Assembly: GCA_002332905.1 (NCBI GenBank)
Contig: DDAM01000007.1
Span: 1 to 57,189, forward strand
DNA length: 57,189 bases
From: Firmicutes bacterium UBA2058
GTDB taxonomy: Bacteria > Bacillota > Clostridia > Tissierellales > Sedimentibacteraceae
Reading direction: 5' to 3'
The notes under the pieces were generated by a model, which saw only the letters and a program-made list of their open reading frames with translations, was not told the origin of the DNA and did not search any database. The position numbers were made by a program, and so were the translations under genes. Positions 16,582 to 23,920 of the stretch are shown here, in pieces. Positions within the stretch are counted from its first letter, which is position 1. Each line of letters opens with the position of its first letter.

Positions 16582-17595
16582 CTATCCTAATTTAAATCCG
16601 TATTTTAGTGGGTCTTCATCATTTATAATAAAATGATTAAATCCAGTAACATAAGCTCTTCCAGTAATTTGTGGGATAATACCGTCGTAATCTCCAATTT
16701 TAACTGCTTCTATAGCTTTTCCAGTAAACATTGTACCAGTAATGCTTTCATATACAAATTCTTCATTTAACTTAAGCTTTCCTTTTGCAACTAATGTAGC
16801 AAGCTTTGCACTAGTACCTGTTCCGCATGGCGATCTATCAACTTGTCCTGAACCAAATATAACAACATTTTGTAATGTTGCTTCTGGATTTTTAGCAGGT
16901 CCATAAAACTCCACTAAATCAACAGTTTTAATATGAGTTAAATTTGGATGAGATACAATTATGCTTTTATTTACTTCATCTCTAATTTTTAAACCAATTT
17001 CTTTTATTTCTTGAGCATTTTCTGGGCAAATATCTAGTTTTAAGCTTTCTTGAGTTACATCAACTATAGCAAAGAAGCTTCCACCAAAGGATATATCTAA
17101 AGTAACTTCACCTACAGTTGGAACATTAATTATCAAATCTTTTTTGTAAAGAAATGATGGAACATTTGTAATTGTAGCATCTTTAACTATATCATTTTCA
17201 ACTCTTACATCTGCTTTTATAAGTCCTGCTGGTGATTCCAAAACTACCTTAGTTATAGGCTCAACAACATCAACCATTCCAGTTTCTACAATTGCAGAAG
17301 CAGCCCCTATAGAGCCATGTCCGCACATGTTCAGGTATCCACCACCATCCATAAATACAATACCAAAATCTGCTCCCTCTGATACTGGCTCCATAAGAAT
17401 TGAGCCAAACATATCATTATGACCTCTTGGTTCATTCATAACTGCAGTTCTAATGTAATCTAAATTATTTTCCAAATACTCTTTTTTCTCTGCTATTGTT
17501 CTTCCAGGTATTTTAGGTATACCACTTGTTATAATCCTTGTTGGTTCACCCATTGTATGAGAATCTATTGCATGAATAGATTTTTTAATTTTCAT
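16582..17595 (-). CDS. prdF: Proline racemase
   Basis: 337 residues from the ATG at 17595. Both catalytic cysteines of the PLP-independent racemase family are present: Cys91 in NMCGHGSIGA and Cys257 in DRSPCGTGTSAKLA. It interconverts L- and D-proline, feeding D-proline to the reductase. The neighbouring prd genes rule out the hydroxyproline epimerase alternative as the likelier role. An in-frame ATG four codons upstream (MGIEM) lies inside a hairpin of the leader cassette; no strong Shine-Dalgarno precedes either start. Confidence 0.94.
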   Translation of the reverse strand: MKIKKSIHAIDSHTMGEPTRIITSGIPKIPGRTIAEKKEYLENNLDYIRTAVMNEPRGHNDMFGSILMEPVSEGADFGIVFMDGGGYLNMCGHGSIGAASAIVETGMVDVVEPITKVVLESPAGLIKADVRVENDIVKDATITNVPSFLYKKDLIINVPTVGEVTLDISFGGSFFAIVDVTQESLKLDICPENAQEIKEIGLKIRDEVNKSIIVSHPNLTHIKTVDLVEFYGPAKNPEATLQNVVIFGSGQVDRSPCGTGTSAKLATLVAKGKLKLNEEFVYESITGTMFTGKAIEAVKIGDYDGIIPQITGRAYVTGFNHFIINDEDPLKYGFKLG

Positions 17596-17597
17596 TT

Positions 17598-17678
17598 CTA
17601 TGCCCATGCACCGATTTCACAATAACCCATGAAATATTTGCGCATGGGCTCGGTGCCTATCCTTTCATTATTTTTCAT
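17598..17678 (-). CDS. Putative leader ORF in front of prdF (AW-type cassette)
   Basis: 26 codons, ATG at 17678, preceded by AGGTTAGAAGAA. It starts MKNNERIGTE, continues PMRK, and ends EIGAWA-stop. The TAG (17598-17600) is two bases before the prdF ATG. GCCCATGC (just after the PM codons' start) pairs with GCATGGGC at the end of the ORF, so the downstream initiation region can be sequestered. It is homologous at DNA level to the rlmB cassette (CCGAGCCCAT, CAAAT, GCATGGGCAT). Expression is inference. Confidence 0.5.
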   Translation of the reverse strand: MKNNERIGTEPMRKYFMGYCEIGAWA

Positions 17679-17683
17679 TTCTT

Positions 17684-18157
17684 CTAACCTATGTCGTTCC
17701 TCCTAATTTTAAGCTTTAACAATGATATGGCCTTTTTTGCATCTAATATAACAGAAGAATTTTCGCCAACTTTCAATGTTTCAACTCCATCCTCAGATTT
17801 ATTCAAATCAACAATAGTATCCATATATTCATTTGTAGTAACGAATTTGCCTTGTGTGCCAACAAAGCTCATACCTACAACTGGTATATTTCTACTGGCT
17901 ATTTCTTGTATTGTATTGGCAAAATCAACATGACTATTGCCAAAACCATCAACTGAAATTATAGCACCATCTACATTCATAGACTGAATGCACATAGCGG
18001 CTCTTTTACCTACAAAATATTTGTCTTTATTGGCCTGAGGTGTACCTACAATTACAACTCCCAATAAATTTACATCACTATCGTTACTGACTACATCAAG
18101 AAGAGGATCTCTAAAATGATGAAGTGTAGTTTCCTTAGTAGATGGTCCTATTCCCAT
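17684..18157 (-). CDS. prdE: PrdE, proline reductase-associated protein (PrdA C-terminal homologue)
   Basis: 157 residues from the ATG at 18157 (MGIGPSTKETTLHHFRDPLL), after GGAGATAGTT. It aligns along its whole length with PrdA residues from Cys514 onward (CIGPASKECSRHYFREPL). The cysteine that becomes the pyruvoyl group in PrdA is a Gly here, so PrdE should not form a pyruvoyl cofactor. Its partner PrdD resembles the PrdA part upstream of the cleavage site. It probably forms a PrdA-like non-catalytic or assembly complex with PrdD; the exact role is not known to me. Confidence 0.9.
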   Translation of the reverse strand: MGIGPSTKETTLHHFRDPLLDVVSNDSDVNLLGVVIVGTPQANKDKYFVGKRAAMCIQSMNVDGAIISVDGFGNSHVDFANTIQEIASRNIPVVGMSFVGTQGKFVTTNEYMDTIVDLNKSEDGVETLKVGENSSVILDAKKAISLLKLKIRRNDIG

Positions 18158-18246
18158 AACTATCTCCATTAAGACATATTAAAAAATACGTTGAAGAAGC
18201 GTCCTTTTGCTTCTTCCATAGAGCGAAGAGTCTTTTTTCTTCGCTT
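18158..18246 (-). repeat. Intercistronic double-hairpin repeat, prdD-prdE
   Basis: It begins directly after the prdD stop. Hairpin 1 is AGCGAAGA...TCTTCGCT around AAAAAAGAC. Hairpin 2 is GAAGAAGC...GCTTCTTC around AAAAGGAC. They are joined by CTATGG, then TTAATGGAGATAG ends at the prdE start. Diverged copy of the repeat also seen at 19006-19115, 37604-37715 and 41107-41207. Confidence 0.7.
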
Positions 18247-19005
18247 TTAGTACATTGCTCTAATTGCCCCATCTCTATATTCATTTGGAGTAAGAATTAT
18301 TGGAGCATTACCAAGATCAATAATCGAGTATGCACCGTTTACACCACAAGGCTCATCAGGCAACACAAAGGTATCATACATAGCACCTTGTCCTGCCACT
18401 TGCTTTATTATTGCAATATTTTTCTTTTTATCGTCTATGCTATGTACAAATTCATGTTTTTCATCACAATTTTTACAAGTTAATTTTTTAACACATTCTC
18501 TTATACTCTGAATTATATAATCACAAGCACTATGAGATGCAATAATTGCCTTTCTAACTGTACCCAGTCCTTCATATAAAACAACATTTACATGAATAAT
18601 TATATCATTATCACTAGGTGTACCCGGATGATTAAAAACCACCTGTTCATTTAAATATCCTTCTGATGATCCAAATTCTGCAACTTGAACACCATTTTCG
18701 TCAACTCCGGTGAGCATTACGCATACACCTGTTAATGTATGCGTAACTCCCTCACCAATTTTTCCTAGTACCTTAGTTGCAATAGGAATAAAATCCATTA
18801 TTGAATTTACATAAACATTCCTATCTTCCTTATTAATTATTTTAATATCTAAACTTTTAATATAATCCTTATTAAGATATAATGCTTCCTGTATTAAATT
18901 TTCATTAATATATAGGCTATGTTTTTCAATCTTAGTCTTATCTAACAGATAAACACTTTCGATATTAAAAGCTCTTATAACTAATTTACTAATCTCTTTT
19001 ATCAT
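18247..19005 (-). CDS. prdD: PrdD, proline reductase-associated protein (PrdA N-terminal-subunit homologue)
   Basis: 252 residues. Aligned to PrdA 265-513: shared blocks include VTHTLTGVCVMLTGVDENGVQ, EFGSSEGYL and IIKQVAGQGAMYDTFVLP. It ends NEYRDGAIRAMY, matching PrdA's IEVLDGGIHALT, the residues immediately before PrdA's self-cleavage cysteine. PrdD and PrdE together therefore look like a pre-split PrdA paralogue. A CxxC (LTCKNCDEK) at about 157-165 could bind metal. The start overlaps a mini-ORF stop (ATGA). Confidence 0.9.
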   Translation of the reverse strand: MIKEISKLVIRAFNIESVYLLDKTKIEKHSLYINENLIQEALYLNKDYIKSLDIKIINKEDRNVYVNSIMDFIPIATKVLGKIGEGVTHTLTGVCVMLTGVDENGVQVAEFGSSEGYLNEQVVFNHPGTPSDNDIIIHVNVVLYEGLGTVRKAIIASHSACDYIIQSIRECVKKLTCKNCDEKHEFVHSIDDKKKNIAIIKQVAGQGAMYDTFVLPDEPCGVNGAYSIIDLGNAPIILTPNEYRDGAIRAMY

Positions 19006-19115
19006 ACTTTCATAACTCCATTTCGAGTCTGATGAAGAATCTTCGAACCTAATGAAGAATCAAAGATTCTTCCATAGAGCGAATTGTGAAGCGTTTTTTC
19101 TTCACAATTCACTCT
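19006..19115 (-). repeat. Intercistronic double-hairpin repeat, prdB-prdD
   Basis: It begins right after the prdB stop. Hairpin 1 is GAATTGTGAAG...CTTCACAATTC around AAAAAACG. Hairpin 2 is GAAGAATC-TTT-GATTCTTC. They are linked by GCTCTATGG, then a further GAAGATTCTTC palindrome and ATGGAG. A GTG-initiated frame (19002-19112, 36 codons) is open through the repeat and stops in ATGA at the prdD start, which could couple translation. Confidence 0.75.
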
Positions 19116-19835
19116 TTATACCTTAGCTATATACTCAAATGGTAAAGATACTATCTTACCAGGTGTTTGTATTTCAACTAATTGTTTTAGTGTAGCCTTT
19201 AATATTTCAGTTTGCATCTCTATGTTATTAGGCTCTCCGGCATTTGCACCCATTGGTACAAGTGGAGCTACAGCTCTTGGAGTTCCTGTTTGTCTAACTA
19301 CTGGTGGTAATGCTGCTATAACTATTGTAGGAATACCCGATTCCTCAATCGCTCTTTGTACAAGTACTGCAGAGCGGTGACAAGTACCTCAGCCAGCTGT
19401 TAATATAACTGCATCAACACCCTCTTCTTTTAATATTTTAGCAATAGCTGGACCAGTTTCGTTTTTAAACTTATCTTGGTTTCCGCCACCACCCATAAAT
19501 CCTACATGTGTTGGTGCTACATCTCCAATGAAGCCATCTTCCTTTAATTCTCTTAATCTATCAAGTGGGAACATACAGTTAACGTCTTTGTTAACATCAC
19601 CATTGTCATATCCTCCGTGAGATACCATTAAATCATGAGTATTAGCATCTCCTGGTATTAGTCTATAAGAAAAATCTCCTGCAAGATTAAATCTTTTATC
19701 GCTTTTTAAATGTACTCCTGCTGCTGTAGCAAAAGCAATTTTCATATCCTTTAACTCTTTTATAACTGGTGTCCATACTGACGGAGGAGTTATAGGAACA
19801 AATATTTCTGATTGTAATCCTTTCACTTTATTCAC
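19116..19835 (-). CDS. prdB: D-proline reductase selenoprotein subunit PrdB (in-frame UGA = Sec)
   Basis: 239 residues when the UGA at 19389-19391 is read as selenocysteine (residue 149). Before it: DAVILTAG; after it: GTCHRSAVLVQRAIE, giving the G-U-G-T-C-H redox motif of glycine/proline reductase selenosubunits. The frame continues open to TAA at 19116-19118, ending VSLPFEYIAKV. The full length is normal for PrdB, so this is not a truncation. A short GGTACT...AGTACT stem-loop follows the UGA and could be the SECIS. PrdB with pyruvoyl PrdA reduces D-proline to 5-aminovalerate. Its start overlaps the upstream small ORF by 8 bp. Confidence 0.95.
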
Positions 19836-20076
19836 ACCTTTCTGATTTCGCTTGTTTATTTTTTGTATAGTTGTCGTTTATCTTGTCTGAAAGCACTTCC
19901 ACAAAACTCATCTTTAGTCCAACTTCCATGCCCTCTTGTAGTTCATAATCAGTTATCAGCATTCTCAATGGAATTTGCATACTTCCAAGTCTTCCCTTAA
20001 AGTCAATTGATACTGACCCATCATGAACCTCGGTAATAATACCTTTCATTTCAATTAAATTATCACAATATTTCAT
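19828..20076 (-). CDS. Small prd-operon protein, CBO2463/CBO2479-like
   Basis: 82 residues: MKYCDNLIEMKGIITEVHDG, then a beta-rich core (SVSIDFKGRLGSMQIPLRML) and a charged tail. Small proteins of this type sit between prdA and prdB in other clostridial proline reductase operons. The compact beta fold resembles oligonucleotide-binding or RNA-binding mini-domains, but the function is unknown. The Shine-Dalgarno AGAGGAAG is preceded by GTGGCGTAATAG, the right half of the gene-start hairpin seen before feoB and the response regulator gene. It overlaps prdB by 8 bp, implying coupled translation. Confidence 0.78.
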   Translation of the reverse strand: MKYCDNLIEMKGIITEVHDGSVSIDFKGRLGSMQIPLRMLITDYELQEGMEVGLKMSFVEVLSDKINDNYTKNKQAKSERCE

Positions 20077-20102
20077 TTCTTCCTCTATTACGCCACTTCA
20101 AT

Positions 20103-22259
20103 TTATTGGTTTCCACCCATTTTGCTCTTTCTTTTTTCACTTAATGGAATAGAAGTTTCATTTAGCACTCTATCTATTGATAGATTATTATCTTTCTCTA
20201 TAATTTCAAGGTTAGATTCCTTAACATTTGGATTCCATTTTTTCTCTGGAGCTTTTACGTCTTCTCCGTCTATAGCTGATTTAAGCATTGCTAAAGCTCT
20301 TAGAGCATCTTCTTTACATAATGTGTTACAAGATAATACTTCGTTTTCTATACCTTCTTCTGACTTATTGTTGTCAATCATGTGCTTCATGTACTTGTTA
20401 CCAACAACTAATGCACCTTGAACTCCACAGAATGACATACCTACAACCTCTACACCTCTTTGACCTATTTGCTCAATATGGCTTGCGAAGTCTATATGGT
20501 TGTTTCCAAAGCCTTCAGTAGTTACAATAGCACCATCAACGTCTAATGCTTCAACTGTCATACCAAGTCTTTCTGATACATAGAATTTTTCTGAATTTAT
20601 TTGAGGACTTCCTACAAATAATACTCCACATAAATCTATATCTTCATCATTCATAGCCTCAATTACTAACGGCTCTCTAAAGTAGTGTCTTGAACATTCC
20701 TTAGAAGCAGGTCCTATACAAGTAAGTGCATGTATTCCTCCATCTAATACCTCAATTGGAGAAAGCATAACGGGCACGTTTCCTAAATCAACATTTGGCT
20801 TACCGCCTAAAACTCCAACTGGCTCTACCGGCAATATTAAGTTGTCATGCATTGCACCTTGACCCATTATTTCTTTTACTATAACTACTTTTTTCTTGCC
20901 TGGTCTTCTATATTGTACTAGTTCCTCTGTTGATTCAAATAGGCTATCATCAGCATTTTTCATTACTTCTCTTATTTCCTGAGTAATAATATCAGATACT
21001 TTATGAGCAGCATATGGGCCTGGTCTTTCCATGTTTGTTCCTCTAGCTATTGTTACTTGAGTCTTGATAAAGATTTCTCCTTTATCTGGTGCACCTGGTC
21101 TACCCCACATGATGTTTTCTTCAAGTATACCTTCTGATGAACCAAACTCTCCAATTTGTACTCCATCTTCATCTGTACCTGTAACCATTACTATAACGCC
21201 ATCAAGTATTCTTGTAACTCCACTACCAACTTTGCAGTCTTTTTCCTTTGTTGCTATTGGTTGAACGTCCATGATAGTTTCGCTATACTTGTTATAATCG
21301 TTAGGAGTAATTATTTCTAATTTAATATCCTTTACTAGCTCACTGCCCTTTACAGCGTCTTCACATATGTTTTCTCTTATGTATAAGCAAGAGCCTTCTA
21401 TTTTAGTTTCTTTGCCAAACTTAACCTCAGTTATTTTGTGATGCTTTTTGATTAAGCTTCTAACTGATTTTGGTGCTTGTTCAGATACTGCTGTAGTGTT
21501 AACACTGTTAACATTATTTTCTACAACTGCATTTGTAGCTTCTGCACACACATTTTCTTCACATACAGCTTCTTCTGTTTCAAATCCACCTTGAGCTATT
21601 ATGCTTAATGGAATTTGAATATCAATTCCTTTACCTTCATCAATTTTTATTCTCATAATTCCTGCATTGTTGTTTGATGCTTTTTTCACCACGCCTTTTC
21701 CAATGGCGTTGCTATTAGAAACAGCTTTTTTAGCTACAAACCCTTCAAGCATTTCTCCAACTACTGGTGTTAAAGCTACAACTTCCTTTACTAATTTTTT
21801 ACCAATTACTTCTTTAACAGTTAATACTTCATTATTAATTTTAATTAAATTTGAATCTATTAGTTTATCAAAGTGCATTGGATTTTCTAAATCTGATGCT
21901 TCAATTAAATCTCCAGCTTTTTTATTAAGCTTTAAAACAGCTTTAGCATTTTCGTAAATGTTAGCTCCGCTAACATTGCTTACAGCCTCTAATTTTTTAT
22001 TTACCTTATTTATGCTTTCAAACATATCAGGTGTCATAGGTGTTAATGAATCAATAGTTTTAATAATTTTAGCTCCTAATACCTCTTCAATAGTAAGACA
22101 ATCAGCAGGTATTTTCAAAAGACCAGAATCTTTTAATTCATCAAATATTGCTGGATCTTCTAAATTAGCAGCTGAAATAACAGTTCCAGCTTCGGTTCTA
22201 CAACAAACTATGGCAAGTTCTGTTTTAATCTCTTCAATGTGTTCAGCGTTTATTGACAT
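20103..22259 (-). CDS. prdA: D-proline reductase proprotein PrdA (pyruvoyl subunit precursor)
   Basis: 718 residues. The proprotein self-cleaves at Cys514 (HALT|CIGPASKEC), turning that Cys into the pyruvoyl group that binds D-proline. Residues about 265-513 match PrdD and 514-680 match PrdE. The first ~180 residues hold two tandem copies of a domain: AGTVISAANLEDPAIFDELK...LTPMTPDMFE and AGDLIEASDLENPMHFDKLI...LTPVVGEMLE. A poorly conserved linker with a Cys pair (200-262) follows. This N-terminal duplication may make it longer than better-known PrdA proteins. It starts 20 bp after prdC in the same operon. Confidence 0.95.
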   Translation of the reverse strand: MSINAEHIEEIKTELAIVCCRTEAGTVISAANLEDPAIFDELKDSGLLKIPADCLTIEEVLGAKIIKTIDSLTPMTPDMFESINKVNKKLEAVSNVSGANIYENAKAVLKLNKKAGDLIEASDLENPMHFDKLIDSNLIKINNEVLTVKEVIGKKLVKEVVALTPVVGEMLEGFVAKKAVSNSNAIGKGVVKKASNNNAGIMRIKIDEGKGIDIQIPLSIIAQGGFETEEAVCEENVCAEATNAVVENNVNSVNTTAVSEQAPKSVRSLIKKHHKITEVKFGKETKIEGSCLYIRENICEDAVKGSELVKDIKLEIITPNDYNKYSETIMDVQPIATKEKDCKVGSGVTRILDGVIVMVTGTDEDGVQIGEFGSSEGILEENIMWGRPGAPDKGEIFIKTQVTIARGTNMERPGPYAAHKVSDIITQEIREVMKNADDSLFESTEELVQYRRPGKKKVVIVKEIMGQGAMHDNLILPVEPVGVLGGKPNVDLGNVPVMLSPIEVLDGGIHALTCIGPASKECSRHYFREPLVIEAMNDEDIDLCGVLFVGSPQINSEKFYVSERLGMTVEALDVDGAIVTTEGFGNNHIDFASHIEQIGQRGVEVVGMSFCGVQGALVVGNKYMKHMIDNNKSEEGIENEVLSCNTLCKEDALRALAMLKSAIDGEDVKAPEKKWNPNVKESNLEIIEKDNNLSIDRVLNETSIPLSEKRKSKMGGNQ

Positions 22260-22278
22260 TTTACTTTCTCCTTTAACT

Positions 22279-23568
22279 CTATAGTCTTCTTGTTAATTCA
22301 TGATCTACTGTTCTAAATACATGGTCTGTATGATGATATACTCCTAGACCCAACTGTGGTGCTGAGTTCATAACTGTATTTGTACAATCACTACAGTTTG
22401 ATATTATAAGTCTCTTAGCACCTGCTTTTTTTAACTGTAAAACTACAGTAGCCTGACCAGGTCATGTTCCAGGAGTTTTACATTTATTTGCTCCTCTAAT
22501 ATTCTCAATGTTTTTGCATGGTAACACCGCTACTACCTCAGAGCCCATTTTGCTTGCAACATCTCTTAATCTATTTTCATTTGCACCACAAGCACAAACC
22601 AGTAAGCCAACCTTATCTTCAAATTTAGGGAATGGTATAGTAACTATAATACCACCAGATGTTTTTGTTACTACATCGCTTTCTATGTTACCTGCTGAAC
22701 CTGTATAAGGTCCACCTATTAGCACTTCTCCATATACTCCATCAATTCCACCGCATTTTGCTATCATTTCTTTTACCGGAGTTCCGATTGGAATTTGGAA
22801 AAATACATTTTGTTTATTACCATTTGCAAGCTTTCCACCAACAGTTATATCCTTATCAATTACAGGTTTTCTGTCCTCTACTGCTTTTACTATATTAGCT
22901 AATGTCTCTGTATTTAGGATTACACAGTTTGCTTCGATTGGCAGTTGCGTTGGCTCAAGCCATTTGCCAAACACTTCATGTATGATTGCTCTTTCCTCAC
23001 CCATTGGATAAATGTTAGGAAGTTTTTTAATTGCTATATTTTTATTATCATTTAAAGCTTTTTCTAAAGAAGCAATTGCTTTTTTATTTTTTTCTTTTAT
23101 TGCAATAATTCCATTTGTTGCTTTAACTGCTTCCATAGCATATTTTATGCCCTTTATAACTAGCTCTGGATTTTGTTCAATCATAGAAATATTGTGAGAT
23201 AAAACTGGCTCGCATTCTACACAATTTGCAATAACATATCCATCAGGAATATCGGTAGCAAGTTTTACGTGTGTTGGAAAACCAGCACCACCAGCTCCAA
23301 CAATTCCTGCTTCAAAGCATGTATCCTTTATTGAATTACACTGTTCGATCTTTATATACTCCTCAGTCTGCACTTCGTCAGCTTGTATTAAAATACATAT
23401 ATCAGTAACCTCTTTTACTAGTCCTGATACACTTGAATGTATTTTAGCGCCTAAACCCTCTGGCACTGCTATGCATTGTCCTCTTTTGACTATGTCACCA
23501 TCATCAACTATAGCCTTACATGGTGCTCCCACGTGCATTTTCAAAGGAAATTTATATATAAAACTCAT
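22279..23568 (-). CDS. prdC: PrdC, RnfC-like electron-transfer selenoprotein (in-frame UGA = Sec)
   Basis: 429 residues with the UGA at 22462-22464 read as Sec369, in CKTPGT-U-PGQATVVLQLKKAG. The frame then stays open to TAG at 22279-22281 (HELTRRL). The N-terminus (KFPLKMHVGAPCKAIVDDGD) is RnfC-like, followed by an FMN/SLBB-like core (GAGGAGFPTHVKL). PrdC is thought to pass electrons, probably from NADH/Rnf, to the PrdAB enzyme. The ATG at 23568 follows GAGGAGG; an upstream TTG overlaps that site. First gene after the sigma-54 promoter. Confidence 0.94.
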
Positions 23569-23613
23569 ATTTAGCCTCCTCAAATTGCTACATATTGTTA
23601 CATAATTATTAAA

Positions 23614-23629
23614 TGCAAGTTCCGTGCCA
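23614..23629 (-). promoter_or_regulatory. Sigma-54 (-24/-12) promoter of the prdCAB operon
   Basis: The minus strand reads TGGCACGGAACTTGCA, a perfect fit to TGGCAC-N5-TTGCA. It lies about 45 bp before the prdC start and in front of a gene cluster whose upstream neighbour encodes a sigma-54 activator (PrdR). Confidence 0.93.
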
Positions 23630-23747
23630 TTATTAGCAAATCATTATTAATAATATTTTTGATGTTAAAACCTACTTAAGTAAGGCTGAAATCGTTTTTA
23701 TTATACAAAAATTTACATTAGGAAAATGCTGATTTTTTCCATATCAA

Positions 23748-23775
23748 AAGCACTGTCAAATTTTGAACAGTGCTT
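23748..23775 (-). promoter_or_regulatory. Candidate PrdR enhancer site 1
   Basis: The 16-bp TGTCAAATTTTGAACA (23754-23769) is an imperfect palindrome extended by AAGCACTG/CAGTGCTT arms. It is about 125 bp upstream of the -24 element, a typical distance for an activator of sigma-54 RNA polymerase. The extended arms could also serve as a weak prdR terminator. Confidence 0.6.
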
Positions 23776-23884
23776 AAGTTAATTTAAATATTTTTCACAT
23801 TTAAATAATAATTTATAATTTTATTTTTATAAACATATTGTAATTTCATAACTTTTACTGGTTTGATATTTTTTAAAATTTCGA

Positions 23885-23919
23885 TGTTCAATTTTAAACA
23901 TTGTGTCAAATTTTAAACA
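23885..23919 (-). promoter_or_regulatory. Candidate PrdR enhancer sites 2 and 3 (tandem)
   Basis: TGTTCAATTTTAAACA (23885-23900) and TGTCAAATTTTAAACA (23904-23919) are 3 bp apart, placed 260-290 bp upstream of the -24 element and ending one base before the prdR stop codon. They match site 1 at 13 and 15 of 16 positions. Spacing of 19 bp centre to centre puts them roughly two helical turns apart. Confidence 0.6.
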
Positions 23920-23920
23920 A

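Noticed and set aside
19116..19388. prdB as a pseudogene or frameshift after codon 148
   Set aside because: The frame continues unchanged past a single UGA in the Sec context of the family and gives a normal-length protein.
20122..22284. Several long plus-strand ORFs opposite prdA
   Set aside because: They mirror codon bias of the strongly supported minus-strand gene, lack ribosome binding sites and show no domain features.
23569..23583. Upstream TTG start for prdC
   Set aside because: The TTG and the next codons are the Shine-Dalgarno (TTGAGGAGG) of the ATG at 23568.
23748..23775. Simple terminator of prdR
   Set aside because: There is a stem, but the T-run is only four bases, and the core recurs twice more as a 16-bp motif, so an operator explanation was preferred; a dual role is possible.
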